Assembly (NCBI GenBank): GCA_023259375.1
Contig: JAHFQC010000058.1
Location: forward strand, 1-34,598
Origin: Alphaproteobacteria bacterium
GTDB taxonomy: Bacteria; Pseudomonadota; Alphaproteobacteria; Micropepsales; Micropepsaceae
Direction: 5' to 3'
DNA length: 34,598 bases
The translations under genes were made by a program, and so were the position numbers. The notes beneath the pieces are model-generated. The model had not been told where the DNA came from, made no database searches, and saw only the letters and a list, made by a program, of their open reading frames with translations. Of this stretch, positions 1 to 10,400 are shown piece by piece. How positions within the stretch are numbered: the first letter of the stretch is position 1; each line of letters begins with the position of its first letter.

Positions 1-141
1 GGGGGGGGGGGCGGAGCCTCGGCGAAGCAGGGACGCTCAAACCGCAACTGTTTCGCAACCCGCAGAGCCCGAGATGCGCCAGATTCGGACATAGCCTTTT
101 CTCAGGCAGCCCGAGAGAAACCTGCGATTTGGCGATCACGA
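1..141. other. Window edge with poly-G run; no gene seen
   Basis: The window opens with eleven consecutive G residues. I see no start codon with a Shine-Dalgarno sequence, no RNA gene and no clear hairpin in the rest of this stretch. A G run at the very edge may be a contig-end or sequencing artefact, so the first bases should not be over-interpreted. Confidence 0.4.
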
Positions 142-360
142 TTAATTCGGGATTTGTTTCAGTGAAGCGACCAGCCAGTGGCGGACCACTAGCGCCACAG
201 TGGCAATTCCGATCAGAAACAGCATGGACCACCAGGGATAGCCCCAACCGGCGTGACCAAACCAATCCAGCAATACACAAAGTCCAATAATCACCGAACC
301 GGATACAATCAGGGTGCATACCGATCTCATGCTCAGCCTAATGAAGCGGCTATAGGTCAC
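142..360 (-). CDS. Small two-helix membrane protein, function unknown
   Basis: This is a 72-residue protein with two hydrophobic segments, roughly residues 13-33 (beginning SVCTLIVSG) and 44-65, joined by a short Trp-rich loop (GWGYPWW). The pattern suggests a small inner-membrane protein with two transmembrane helices. The GTG start at 360 has GGAG 8-9 bases upstream; an ATG at 330 is the alternative and has only a weak ribosome-binding site. I do not recognise a family. No partner gene lies beside it, and being near the window edge its operon context is unknown. It could be a chance ORF, although the two well-formed hydrophobic segments argue for a real gene. Confidence 0.45.
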   Translation of the reverse strand: MTYSRFIRLSMRSVCTLIVSGSVIIGLCVLLDWFGHAGWGYPWWSMLFLIGIATVALVVRHWLVASLKQIPN

Positions 361-549
361 TCAATCTTCTCCAACGGTCATGCGAGACAATAGTCGGTTT
401 CGAAAGTCTGGAAATGGCGCGACCCGGTCATCGGGCGGCATGTCCAGAAACAGCTCAAAACTGCCCGTTCAGAACAGGCTGCAACTGGTCAAGAAGTGCG
501 GAACATGGACTGCTGTGGTAACCTAATGAGCCAACTACGGGCCTCATCC

Positions 550-801
550 ATGACGACGGTCTACACGCTTGACCATACCCACGAATTTGACGACGGACAT
601 GACGATTACAAACTAATCGGGATCTTTAGCACCCGTGAAAAGGCCGAAGCTGCACTCGAACACATCCGGGACCAGCCGGGCTTCCGCAGCCATCCCGAGG
701 GGTTCTTTATAGGTGAGTGCGAGATTGACCCCGCCCTAGATCAACTGGGCTGGGCAGAGGGCTATGTCACGATCATGCCGGACGGGACCCAGTTGGAATA
801 G
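550..801 (+). CDS. DUF7336-like small protein
   Basis: The protein has about 83 residues when started at the ATG at 550 (MTTVYTLDHTH). The reading frame opens upstream at 496, but the family-like part begins only here. It opens with a beta-strand plus histidine pattern (VYTLDHTHEF), then KLIGIFSTREKAEAA, a GFRSHPEGFFI segment and a C-terminal strand with acidic residues. This resembles the small proteins grouped as DUF7336, which I recall as sharing a 'KliGvysS-eeAe-A' helix and a 'pGF--hpegF-I' core. Their biochemical role is not known. Neither ATG (526 or 550) has a good Shine-Dalgarno sequence. It stands alone on the plus strand, so context gives no clue to function. Confidence 0.6.
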   Translation: MTTVYTLDHTHEFDDGHDDYKLIGIFSTREKAEAALEHIRDQPGFRSHPEGFFIGECEIDPALDQLGWAEGYVTIMPDGTQLE

Positions 802-1370
802 TGAACCTGCGGAATGGCAAGTTCTGGCGCAACTCGGACTCCAGAGGTCGCGCAATTCTCCTCATAACTTGCGAATGCCTCTTGCTCCGAACTACCAGGC
901 GATGGCCGCTTCGGCTTGACGGTTCTCGTTTTGTTCTATACATTCTCCGGCGAAGATTTGGATGAGGTTTGCTGGACAAGAAAGGTGGGAACGGGCCGTC
1001 GCGAAGTTTGGTCTCACGAGGCGAAACCATACAGGACCCGTATGCGCGCGCTGTCGCGTTACGGACTGGGCTGACGAAGGACGTTGTAAGTCCGATGCGT
1101 GATCGGATCCGGAGCGCTTTCGACAAGATCGCCCGCGTGCGTAGCACGCTAACATAAGTGGCGGTTTGTTCCGAAAGCAGCCTTGCCCGGAATCCCGGTT
1201 TCATCGGCGGCGGCAAAGGCGTCGGTGCTCATTCCGTGCGGTCCGAGGAGGACGCGGACTGTGCCTGTTGTCTGCCGCTTGAGTGCGGCGCTCGCTGGCG
1301 CACCCGTTGGTCCCGGGGGAACCCACCAAGAGCGGAGCTGCGCGAGCAGGGCCGTTTGCGGCGCATAATA
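802..1370. other. About 570 bp without a convincing gene
   Basis: Several overlapping reading frames are open here on both strands, as expected at high GC, but none has a recognisable family or a good ribosome-binding site. The least unlikely is a 62-codon plus-strand frame at 969-1157 with a charged, partly helical C-terminal half (RTGLTKDVV...RIRSAFDKIARV); I do not call it. I looked for the T-loop signature and acceptor stem of a tRNA and saw none. The stretch may be decayed coding sequence or the 3' region of the flanking small gene. Confidence 0.4.
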
Positions 1371-1464
1371 ACCTCCCCCTTGTGGGGAGGTCGAAAAATC
1401 GGGAGCACGAAGTTTCTTCGACGTTCTTTGCGGCGGAGAAATGCGAACGATTTTTCGGGTGGGG
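1371..1464. repeat. Palindromic intergenic element (two nested hairpins)
   Basis: CCTCCCC (1372-1378) and GGGGAGG (1384-1390) form a perfect 7-bp stem with the five-base loop CTTGT. Immediately after, CGAAAAATCG (1392-1401) is repeated inverted as CGATTTTTCG (1448-1457), and the unit ends in GGGTGGGG. Elements with this outer form, a CCTCCCC/GGGGAGG hairpin next to an AT-rich stem, are widely scattered between genes in Rhizobiales-type alphaproteobacteria; that is from memory and not searched. It lies just downstream of prs on that gene's strand, so it could also stabilise the mRNA end or terminate transcription. No second copy was found in this window. Confidence 0.6.
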
Positions 1465-1490
1465 CGACTCGCGAAGAATGGATCGCGATG

Positions 1491-2453
<963 letters not shown>

Positions 2454-2674
2454 GGCCCCGCACACCCCTTTTTGTGACGTCGTGATGACGGGGCTTGTAG
2501 CAAGCGAGGGGGGGTGGGTAAACCCGATTCTGCTCCCCGCGCTGCAATCGCCGCAGGGTTTTATGCGAGTGTTGCCGAGAATGCGGTGGGAAGGCGTTTA
2601 CGGCTGCTGAATCCAGCTTCACAAATTGCACGAATCGCGTGCGCGCCCGATTCCTGTCACACTTCTTATTCGAG

Positions 2675-3436
2675 CTATTTCAGTACGATCGCGGATAAGT
2701 CGCGGCCATAGTCGGGTTCGCGGCGATGCGTGGCTCGGCGAAAGCTGAAGAAGCCTTCCGAGTCGGCATAGGTGTCGCAGCGCAGCGGAAGGATATCGCT
2801 AACACCAGCCGCGGTGAGACGGCGCACCACGTACGATTCGAGATCGAAGTGGAAATGGCCGTCGCGGAGGCCTTGCGTGAAGAAGGCGTCATTATCCGCT
2901 GCGGCATCCAGGAAGCGTGTGCGAAAGCCGGCATCGACTTCGTAGGAGGCTTGCGCAATGCACGGTCCGATCGCGGCGGCAATGCGCGACCTTTGGGCGC
3001 CGAGAGCTTCCATGGCGGCAATCGCGGCGTCGGTGACGCCGCCGATGGCGCCTTTCCAACCGGCATGGGCGGCACCGATCACGCCGGCCTCGGTGTCCGT
3101 CAGCAACACCGGGGCGCAGTCGGCAGTGAGAATACCGAGCGCGACGTGCGGCAGATTGGTGACCATGGCGTCGGCCTGCGGCGCCTCGCCGATCTCCCAT
3201 GGCGCTGTGACGGTGACGGCGGTGGCACTATGCACCTGATAGCAGGTGACCAGCGTCGCGCCGCCGAGAGCCTCCATCGCTCGCCGCCGGTTCTCGATCA
3301 CCGCGTCGCGGTCGTCGCCCGAGCCGGGCCCGCAATTGAGCCCGGCATAGACACCGGTCGACACGCCGCCCGGCCGGCCGAAGAAGCCGTGGGCGAGGCG
3401 CGGATTCTTCAGGTTCTCCGCCGTGAGAAACTGCAT
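2675..3436 (-). CDS. pgeF: Peptidoglycan editing factor PgeF / laccase-domain purine nucleoside phosphorylase
   Basis: This 253-residue protein belongs to the YfiH/PgeF (multicopper-oxidase-like, DUF152) family. Members act on purine nucleosides and, in E. coli, prevent misincorporation of L-Ser into peptidoglycan stems. Visible hallmarks are HGFFGRPGGVSTG at the N-terminus, CYQVHSATAV (metal-binding His), ILTADCAPVLL (metal-binding Cys), HAGWKGAIGG (metal-binding His) and IGPCIAQASYEV, ending with the FSFRR segment. Its ATG shares one base with the stop codon of the upstream methyltransferase (TGATG), so translation is probably coupled. The open frame extends further upstream but that part is antisense-like low-complexity Arg-rich sequence and was excluded. 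Confidence 0.93.
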   Translation of the reverse strand: MQFLTAENLKNPRLAHGFFGRPGGVSTGVYAGLNCGPGSGDDRDAVIENRRRAMEALGGATLVTCYQVHSATAVTVTAPWEIGEAPQADAMVTNLPHVALGILTADCAPVLLTDTEAGVIGAAHAGWKGAIGGVTDAAIAAMEALGAQRSRIAAAIGPCIAQASYEVDAGFRTRFLDAAADNDAFFTQGLRDGHFHFDLESYVVRRLTAAGVSDILPLRCDTYADSEGFFSFRRATHRREPDYGRDLSAIVLK

Positions 3437-4524
3437 CAGCCGAACCCGAAGCCCGGCGGCTTGGGAGCGCCCTGGGCCACCAGCACCAGCGCCTTGAACA
3501 ACGCTCCCATCTCGGCCGGATTGACCAGCCGGTCGATGGCGATCGCGATCTCCCGCGCATCGGTGGGGTTCGACTTGATCAGCCGCTCGCCGCGCTCCCC
3601 GATGCCGAGGTCGGCGAGGAAGTTGCACTGCGTCGTGGGACCGTACACCGCAGCTCCCGCGTCCGCTGCAGCCCGCGCCAAGGCAAGGAAATCGACATGG
3701 GCGGAGATATCGCTCTCGCCTGGGTCATTGAGGAGTTCGACGGCCTTGCCGTTGGCGATCGCCTGCAAGGTGTCGCCGAAGCCCAGCGAGTCGTAGCCGT
3801 AGTCCATAAAGAGGGCGCCGCCGCCTTGCTTGGCTATTACGCGGGCGATTTCTTCCGTCAGGGCAATCGCCGCCGGGGAGATTTCATAGACGGCGCCGTT
3901 TGGGGCGGTGCCGCGGCTCGGCGGCAGCAGCATATCGGAGTTGGGGGCCGGGTCGGGATAAAGGGCAAAGGTGAGCGCGTCACCCTTGAGACCCACCATC
4001 TGCTCAAACCAGCCGCGCTCCGTTTTCACATATTGATGCACCGGCAAGCAGTCGAAAAACTCGTTGGCGATGAGATAGAGGGGCCGGTCGGTGAGTGTGT
4101 CGTCGAAGCGCTCGTGCCATTCGATGTCGGCGGACGTAAGTTTCAACTTGTCGCGTTGGACCGTCATCAGGGAGGGGCTTGCCTCTACCAGGACGATCTC
4201 GGCGACGGCCAGGAATTCGGGGGCTGCCGCAGCGATGGCACGCAAGGCGTCGGACATCAGAGTGCCGCGTCCAGGGCCCATTTCGATCAGACGGGGATTG
4301 GCCGGACGGCCTTGGTCGTGCCAAGTCTGTGCGACCCACAAACCCAGCATTTCGCCGAATGTCTGGCTGACTTCGGGCGAAGTGATGAAATCCCGTCCGA
4401 TGGTTTGGCGCGCGGTATACGAGCCGCTTTCGGAGTCGAACTGGCAAAGGTTCATATATTGAGCGACCGAGATCGGGCCTTGGGACTCGATCCAGCGGGC
4501 GATCTTGGTAGCAAGCGCATTCAT
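3436..4524 (-). CDS. SAM-dependent methyltransferase, MidA/NDUFAF7 family
   Basis: The protein (362 residues) matches the COG1565 family, whose eukaryotic member NDUFAF7 (MidA) dimethylates an arginine in a complex I subunit; the bacterial substrate is less certain. It shows the N-terminal QYMNLCQFDSESGSY segment, DFITSPEVSQTFGEMLG, the SAM-binding LIEMGPGRGTLM (motif I), IVLVEASP, the ANEFFDCLPVHQY stretch and GGALFMDYGY. The ATG at 4524 is preceded by AGGAGA at good spacing and overlaps the lgt stop codon by four bases (ATGA). A further-upstream Met at 4542 would lie inside lgt and lacks a better site. The tight coupling to lgt and pgeF is a common alphaproteobacterial arrangement and suggests co-expression rather than a shared pathway. 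Confidence 0.92.
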   Translation of the reverse strand: MNALATKIARWIESQGPISVAQYMNLCQFDSESGSYTARQTIGRDFITSPEVSQTFGEMLGLWVAQTWHDQGRPANPRLIEMGPGRGTLMSDALRAIAAAAPEFLAVAEIVLVEASPSLMTVQRDKLKLTSADIEWHERFDDTLTDRPLYLIANEFFDCLPVHQYVKTERGWFEQMVGLKGDALTFALYPDPAPNSDMLLPPSRGTAPNGAVYEISPAAIALTEEIARVIAKQGGGALFMDYGYDSLGFGDTLQAIANGKAVELLNDPGESDISAHVDFLALARAAADAGAAVYGPTTQCNFLADLGIGERGERLIKSNPTDAREIAIAIDRLVNPAEMGALFKALVLVAQGAPKPPGFGFG

Positions 4525-5495
4525 GACGGTCTCCTGCCCCATGCGGGCTTATTGTATGCTATCCAAATAAACAACGCCGCAGCCGTCCACATGGGTATCG
4601 AAAGCAGCATACCCATGCTGAACCAGCCAGCGATCATGGACTCGGAGTCACGGAAGAACTCCGAAAAGGCGCGCGCCAATCCGTATCCTGCGAAGAACAG
4701 GCCGGTAATAAGGCCGGGGCGTTCATGCAGGTGAAACCGGCGGATGGCCCATTGGAGGGCTGCGAACAAGAGAATGCCTTCGGTGAAGGCCTCGATGAGC
4801 TGGCTCGGGTAGCGTGGCGCAAGTCCGGCCGGGCAGCCGCGGTAGATCGCGTAGAGGTTCCGGCTGCAGAACACCATGCCGATCGGCGAGTCCGTGACCT
4901 TGCCCCACAGCTCGCCGTTGATGAAGTTGGCGATGCGCCCGAAGAACAGGCCGATCGGCGCCACCGAACAGGCCAGGTCGCCAATGGCAAGGAAATTGAG
5001 TTTGCGGCGGCGGGCAAACAGCACTACCGCGATGGCGACGCCAAGAAGGCCGCCGTGGAACGACATGCCGAGCAAGCGCGGCATATAGATATGGAAGGCT
5101 TGGCCGAACAGGTGGAGTTGGCTCGGCTCCCAGTAGGCAAGGAGATTGAGCGGATTGGTGAGGTAGGCCATCGGCAGTCCGCCGCAGTCGCGTCCGCCGG
5201 GCCAGAAGCCGCAGTAGAAGATGCCGTAAAACAGGTCGTAGCCGAGCCGCCCGCCGATCACGACGCCGAGGGTGGCCCAGACGAACAGGTCGCCGATGTC
5301 TTCGGCGGTAGCCGGCGGCTTGCCGTCGAACGGCGCCCGCTGCCACAACGACTTCTGCGCCAGCATCTTCACGATCAGCCACCAGGCGGCGAGGAGCCCG
5401 GCGATGTAGGACAGGGCGTACCAGCGGACCGCGAACGGACCAAGTTGGATGGCGATCGGATTGAACTCGGGATAGTCTAGCATTGAGGTTACCAC
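4521..5495 (-). CDS. lgt: Prolipoprotein diacylglyceryl transferase
   Basis: Lgt is an inner-membrane enzyme that transfers diacylglycerol from phosphatidylglycerol to the lipobox cysteine of prolipoproteins, the first step of lipoprotein maturation. The sequence has the expected series of hydrophobic helices, the FAVRWYALSYIAG segment in the first, a MSFHGGLLG segment with the conserved His, and the signature GRIANFINGELWG. Length (320-324) is slightly above the usual 260-300, mainly from an insertion after the second helix (KSLWQRAPFDGK...). The GTG at 5495 has GAGGCG about nine bases upstream; the ATG at 5483 gives the more typical N-terminus (MLDYPEF) but no clear ribosome-binding site. 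It heads the four-gene minus-strand operon and is divergent from ubiK. Confidence 0.95.
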   Translation of the reverse strand: MVTSMLDYPEFNPIAIQLGPFAVRWYALSYIAGLLAAWWLIVKMLAQKSLWQRAPFDGKPPATAEDIGDLFVWATLGVVIGGRLGYDLFYGIFYCGFWPGGRDCGGLPMAYLTNPLNLLAYWEPSQLHLFGQAFHIYMPRLLGMSFHGGLLGVAIAVVLFARRRKLNFLAIGDLACSVAPIGLFFGRIANFINGELWGKVTDSPIGMVFCSRNLYAIYRGCPAGLAPRYPSQLIEAFTEGILLFAALQWAIRRFHLHERPGLITGLFFAGYGLARAFSEFFRDSESMIAGWFSMGMLLSIPMWTAAALFIWIAYNKPAWGRRPS

Positions 5496-5587
5496 GCGCT
5501 GCTTCGCCTCTTTCTGTCAAGCAGGCTTCGGTGAAGCTCCCGTAACAGGATCGCTCCCCTCAGATATCAGAGTCGGAACAAGGACAT

Positions 5588-5848
5588 ATGCCGATGCAGA
5601 ACGACAATCCCTTCCTCGACGGCCTTGCCAGGCTCTTCACCGATGCCGCGGGTGCCGCACAAGGGGCAAAAAGCGAATTCGAATCCTTCTTGAAACAACG
5701 CTTCGAGAAGCTGATCGCCGACATGGACCTGGTCCGCCGTGACGAATTCGAAGCCGTCAAGGCGATGGCCGCCAAGGCACGGGAAGAAAACGAGGCCCTG
5801 GCCCGCCGGATGGACGAGTTGGAGCGGCGCACGACGCCGGCGTCTTGA
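5588..5848 (+). CDS. ubiK: UbiK-family accessory factor (BMFP domain)
   Basis: This 86-residue, highly helical protein belongs to the UbiK/YqiC (formerly DUF526, BMFP) family. UbiK assists the soluble steps of ubiquinone biosynthesis in E. coli; the family also shows membrane-fusogenic behaviour in vitro. Visible features are the N-terminal amphipathic stretch FLDGLARLFTDAAGAAQG, the central RFEKLIADMDLVRRDEFEAVKAMA helix and the C-terminal coiled-coil EENEALARRMDELE. The ATG at 5588 is preceded by AAGGA about four bases upstream; a second ATG at 5594 fits the spacing even better. It is divergent from lgt across about 90 bp. Confidence 0.88.
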   Translation: MPMQNDNPFLDGLARLFTDAAGAAQGAKSEFESFLKQRFEKLIADMDLVRRDEFEAVKAMAAKAREENEALARRMDELERRTTPAS

Positions 5849-6005
5849 GCCTACGGAGACACTGGTGAATCGGTGCGAGCCGAAAACTGTGAATAGCGGA
5901 ATCCGTCCCACGACCGTTTGAGTCAGACTCTTGTGCTTGCGCAAAATGTTGTGGCAGCTTGGCCCACAACTGCTTCGTTTTGCGTCGCGCCCCGGAGTCT
6001 GGTTA

Positions 6006-6509
6006 ATGACGGTCATCCACCAGGAACAAACTATCAGCCGGCCGCATCCACTCGATCTGCTCGAGCGGACGGTGGAGGAGAACGGCTGGGCGTACGAGCG
6101 CGCCGGTGTCGATGAGCTCAATCTGTCGGTGGCGGGCCGCTGGTCGGACCATCACTTCAGCTTTACCTGGCGCGAAGATCTCGCTTCGCTGCACCTGTCG
6201 AGTGCCTTCGATATGCGCGTGAAAGGCGAAACGCGCCTGGTCGATATCGCGGCACTGCTGATGTACATCAATGCCCGGCTTTGGATCGGCCATTTCGATC
6301 TATGGCCCGAGGACGGCACCATCGTCTTCCGCCACGCGATGATCTTCCCCGAGGCACATGCCTCCGCCTCGCAGATGGAATGCCTGCTCAATCTGGCGCT
6401 CGAGGCCTGCGAGCATTATTACCCAGCCTTCCAGTTCGTGCTCTGGGGCGGCAAAACGGCCCAGGAGGCTGTGGCCGCTGCCATCCTGGAGTGCCAGGGT
6501 CAGGCCTAG
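6006..6509 (+). CDS. YbjN domain-containing protein
   Basis: This 167-residue cytoplasmic-looking protein matches the YbjN (PF10722) family: a helix with RTVEENGWAYE, a strand pair around LNLSVAGRWSDHHFSFTWRED, then SSAFDMRV and LLMYINARLWIGHFDLW, and a C-terminal helix containing ECLLNLALEACEHYYP. YbjN members in enterobacteria affect motility and stress responses; the fold resembles type III secretion chaperones. The precise job here is unknown. The ATG at 6006 has GGAG eight bases upstream, so the upstream in-frame Met at 5931 was rejected. It sits between ubiK and proC on the same strand, an arrangement I recall as common in alphaproteobacteria. Confidence 0.85.
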   Translation: MTVIHQEQTISRPHPLDLLERTVEENGWAYERAGVDELNLSVAGRWSDHHFSFTWREDLASLHLSSAFDMRVKGETRLVDIAALLMYINARLWIGHFDLWPEDGTIVFRHAMIFPEAHASASQMECLLNLALEACEHYYPAFQFVLWGGKTAQEAVAAAILECQGQA

Positions 6510-6592
6510 CTCGCTCCAGCAGCGTGAATCGGAATCAATAAGGTATGGCATCTCTCCGGTCGGGAGGGGATGATGTCTCACGGAGGTTGATC

Positions 6593-7393
6593 ATGGGCAC
6601 GCCAATTCTCATCGTCGGCGCCGGCAAAATGGGCACAGCCTTGATACGAGGCTGGACCCGGGTGGGTCTGGGTCCCATTACGGCCGTCGAGCCCAATCCC
6701 TCCGACGCCTTGAAGGAGACTTGCGTCAAGGTGGTGCCGTCGCTGGATGCTGTCCCGGCCGGCAAATGGCGTGCAGCGGTGGTGGCCTTGAAGCCGCACG
6801 TCGTTCGCACTGAAGCGGCCAAGCTTGAAACGATCGCGGCGGCCGGCAGTTTGATGATTTCGATCGCAGCAGGCACCGATACGGCATTGCTGCATGGGGC
6901 GTGGGGTGCAAACGCCTCCATCGTGCGCGTGATGCCGAATACGCCGGGTGCGATCGGCAAGGGGATTTCCGGGCTCTATGCCGTCCCAGGGGTTTCGGCG
7001 GCCGATCGCGAATTCGCCCAAACGCTGATCGCGGCCATCGGCCAAACAGTTTGGCTGGAACAGGAAACCTGGATCGATGCGGTCACGGCCGTATCGGGCT
7101 CGGGGCCGGCCTATATCTTTGCGGTCGTCGCAGCCCTGGCCAAGGCCGGTGAAGCGGCGGGGCTGCCGCCGGTGATTGCCGCGCGTCTGGCGCGGGCCAC
7201 CGTAACCGGGGCTGGCGCATTGCTCGAGGCCGATACCCGCGAGATCACCGCTCTGATCCGCGATGTCGCAACACCGGGCGGTACCACCGAGGCTGCGTTG
7301 AAGCATCTGCAGTCGGCCGACGGCCTGCCGGACATCATGGCCCGTGCCGTGGCCGCCGCCAAAGCGCGCGCTGAGGAATTGGCGCGCTGCTGA
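6593..7393 (+). CDS. proC: Pyrroline-5-carboxylate reductase
   Basis: ProC catalyses the NAD(P)H-dependent reduction of 1-pyrroline-5-carboxylate to L-proline, the last step of proline synthesis. The 266-residue protein opens with a Rossmann dinucleotide-binding motif (ILIVGAGKMGTALI), then VVALKPH, VRVMPNTPGAIGKGI, and the family signature VSGSGPAYIFAVVAAL followed by DVATPGGTTEAAL in the C-terminal dimerisation domain. The ATG at 6593 follows GGAGG by seven bases, which fixes the start over the in-frame Met at 6545. It ends 46 bp from the convergent TonB-dependent receptor gene. Confidence 0.96.
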   Translation: MGTPILIVGAGKMGTALIRGWTRVGLGPITAVEPNPSDALKETCVKVVPSLDAVPAGKWRAAVVALKPHVVRTEAAKLETIAAAGSLMISIAAGTDTALLHGAWGANASIVRVMPNTPGAIGKGISGLYAVPGVSAADREFAQTLIAAIGQTVWLEQETWIDAVTAVSGSGPAYIFAVVAALAKAGEAAGLPPVIAARLARATVTGAGALLEADTREITALIRDVATPGGTTEAALKHLQSADGLPDIMARAVAAAKARAEELARC

Positions 7394-7439
7394 ACCTTTG
7401 CGGTTACGGGCGCTTCCTCGATCGCCACATCGGTAGAGG

Positions 7440-10400
7440 CTACAGCCTGTAGTGCAAGCCGACGGTGACTCGGCGACCGTAATCGATCACATCAAGCACC
7501 TGCTCGGCGAAACGTCCGCGGGTCGAATAGGTCGTGTTGAGGACGTTCATGACCTCGCAATAGGCATCGATATTGCCGCTCAGGGCGTAGCTGGTGGACA
7601 TATCGATATTCCAGCTCGAATCGACGAAGGTGGGTTCGGCGCCGAAAGCGGAATAGTTCTGCTGCTGCCCGAAATGGTCGAGGTAGCTGTCGCGCCAGTT
7701 GGCTGCGATGCGGAACTGAAATCCGCCTTTGTCGTAGAACGCAATAAGGTTTGCTGAATCGGCCAGGCCGGTTACTGCAAATCCACTGGTGGTGAGGTCG
7801 TGCGGATTGTACGGCTTGTTGGAACCGACCAGCGTGCCATTGGCTTGAAAGCCGAACCCGGTATCGCCGAACTCGTGCTGCACTGCCAGTTCCAGGCCAT
7901 AGACGTAAGCGGTGGGGCCGTTGACGTAAGAGGAAACGCGGAATTGCGCCGGTGCGCCGGTTGTCGGGTCGACCACATTATTGATGGTTTGGGACTTGGC
8001 GCTGGAGACAATGAAATTTGTCACGTTCTTGAGAAAGCTGTTGATCGAGACATACGAGTTCGGCGCGTAATACCAGTCCGCCGCAATGTCCAAATTGTCC
8101 GATAGATACGGCATCAATTCCGAGTTGCCGCCGGTGGCTACCAGAGAACCGACGCGTTCCGATGCCGTCAGATTCATGATCGGCGTGAGATAGTTCAATG
8201 GCGGCCGGGTGAGCGTGCGCGACGCACTGAACCGCAAATTGATGGCGTCGCTGAGTTCCAGGGTGAGATCGATATTGGGCAGAATGTAGTAATAACCGCG
8301 GCTGGTGCTGACGGGCCTCTCGGCGGCGTAGTCGACCTGGAAGGCGGTATGATCGGAGGGCATTACCGAAAGCGCAACGGGTAGACGCGAGATTCCACTC
8401 GAGGTGAGATTGGTGAATTCGGCGCGCAGCCCGGCGTGATATTGCAATGGCATCCTGCCCACCGCCGACCGCCCGGCGACTACCAGATAACCCGCATAAT
8501 TATCTTCTTCGATGCGCTGGTAATTGGCGGGATCAAGCACCATCGAAAATTTGCCCTGATAGGCAGGACTGCAGCATCCCCAATTGAATCCAGGAACCGC
8601 CGTCGGCGTCACGGGATTGCCGAGGCTCTCGATGTAGCTGATCACAGCGGCGGGATCGAAGGCGAGAATGCGCGGCGGCAATGCCTCCGCCCCGCGCCAG
8701 CCGGCGATGAAGTTCGCCGTCGCGAAGCTTCCGGTAAACAGGTTCGCCGGCAAAGCCACCCCGGCGGGAAGGCCGGCAGCCGCGCCTGTCGGATAGGTAT
8801 TGCGGGAAGCTGGTCCGTAGCCCGAAAACGCCTGCCAATAGTTGTTGGCGAAGTCCTGGTAACTGGCCAGCTTCATATGGTTGGAGAGAGAGTGAAAGCC
8901 TGCAGTGATCCGCATCGGATCGGCGTTCCAGCTCACCTCAAGTTTGGCCTGGTTGACGAGATACCGGTTGCGCTGGCTCATCATAACGATGACGTGCGAT
9001 CCGAGCAGGCTGGGATCGAGAAAGCGCGCAGCATCGCCATGCGGACCGTATGCGGTGTAATGGGGCAGGACGTGATTGCCGCCGGCCGTCACGGCAATGC
9101 CGATATCGCTGCCGTTAATGCCCGTCGCGGTCGACGGACCGTATCCGATATCCGCGCTGTACTCGCCGAGTTGGCCGCCGGGATTGAGCGACGACAACGC
9201 AATGTCGAGATCGGCCAGAATGGTAAAGTGATCGTCGGGCGTGATGCGCAGATTGGCGCCGAGGTCATAGCTCTGCAGCACCTGTTCATTGACCTGGGCG
9301 TCGAAGTCCGTCGGTGTATTGGCGCGGACGAAGCCGGTTACAGTCCCGTTGTCCGAGGTCGTCACGCGTCTCATCTCTGAGGCGTTGTTCCAGATGGCGT
9401 AGCCGCTCTGCCGTTCCTTGAGATCGTTGCGGGAGAAACTGCCATTGATCGTCGCCAGTATCCGGCTTGAGGGCTGCCACTGCAGGACGGCGAGCGCGTT
9501 CTCCCGCATTTGCCAGTTCCGGATCTGATAAACGCCGTAGTCCTGGACGTACCACACCGGACGTGTCGTATCAGGATGCCGCGCCGGCTCGCAGGCATTT
9601 GTTGGACCGGCAAACTGGCAGGGATCGAGATAGGTGCCTTCCCAGCCCCACACGGAGGCCTCGTTGCTGCGGCTCTTGGTTTCGGCGTACGCCGCCGCTA
9701 CCAGCACGCCGAGGCGCCCGCCTGCGAATGTATCGCTGACCAGAACATTGCCGTTGGGTGTGAAATGGCCCGCTTCCGGTGTGTAGGTGGTCGACGCCGA
9801 GGCAGCGAGCCTGCGGCCTGTATCGAGCGGCTTGGGATAGATGACGTTGATGGTGGCACCGATGGCGCCGGCCGAAAGCGATGGATCGGGGCTTTTGAGG
9901 ACATCGACTTCCTGCACCAAATCGGAATTGAGGGCGGAGAAATCGAACGAGCGGCTGGAAACGCCGGACGGGATCTTGCGGCCTTCGAACAGCGTGTCGT
10001 TGAAGATTGGTCCGAAGCCGCGCACGGTGATCTCGGTAGGCTCGCCGGTCGAGGAGTTGATGCCGCTGAGACTGGTGACGGCGCGATTGACCGTTACACC
10101 GGGGATTCGCATCAGTGCGGTCGCAAGATTGGCGTCCGGAAAACGTCCGGCATCTTCGTAGGTAATGGCGTCGATCAGGCCGACGGCGTTGCGTTTGATG
10201 GCCAGATTGCGCTGCAGCGAGCCGCGGATGCCGGTGACGATCACGGTTTCGGCTTCGCGTGCGGGGACGGGAATGGGTGTCGTCGTGTCCGTCATCTCCG
10301 GCTGTGCCGGATGAACGACCGGTGCGGATGGCCGGACGACAAGTCCGCCGATGCCATCGGACACGACTTCCAGATTGGAGCCGGCGAGAACGCGGTTGAT

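Noticed and set aside
1..11. Run of eleven G as a possible biological signal
   Set aside because: Its position at the very edge of the window makes a sequencing or assembly artefact more likely.
1000..1160. Possible tRNA or small RNA in the gene-poor stretch
   Set aside because: No T-loop motif, acceptor stem pairing or terminator could be found.
2628..2642. Small palindrome GCACG-N5-CGTGC upstream of prs
   Set aside because: Arms of five bases occur often by chance in GC-rich DNA, and no promoter elements align with it.
2726..4734. Two long plus-strand frames (356 and 345 codons)
   Set aside because: They are antisense to pgeF, the methyltransferase and lgt, and lack recognisable domains.
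5949..5969. Inverted repeat TTGTGG/CCACAA upstream of the YbjN gene
   Set aside because: The six-base arms are short and there is no nearby regulator or second copy to support an operator.
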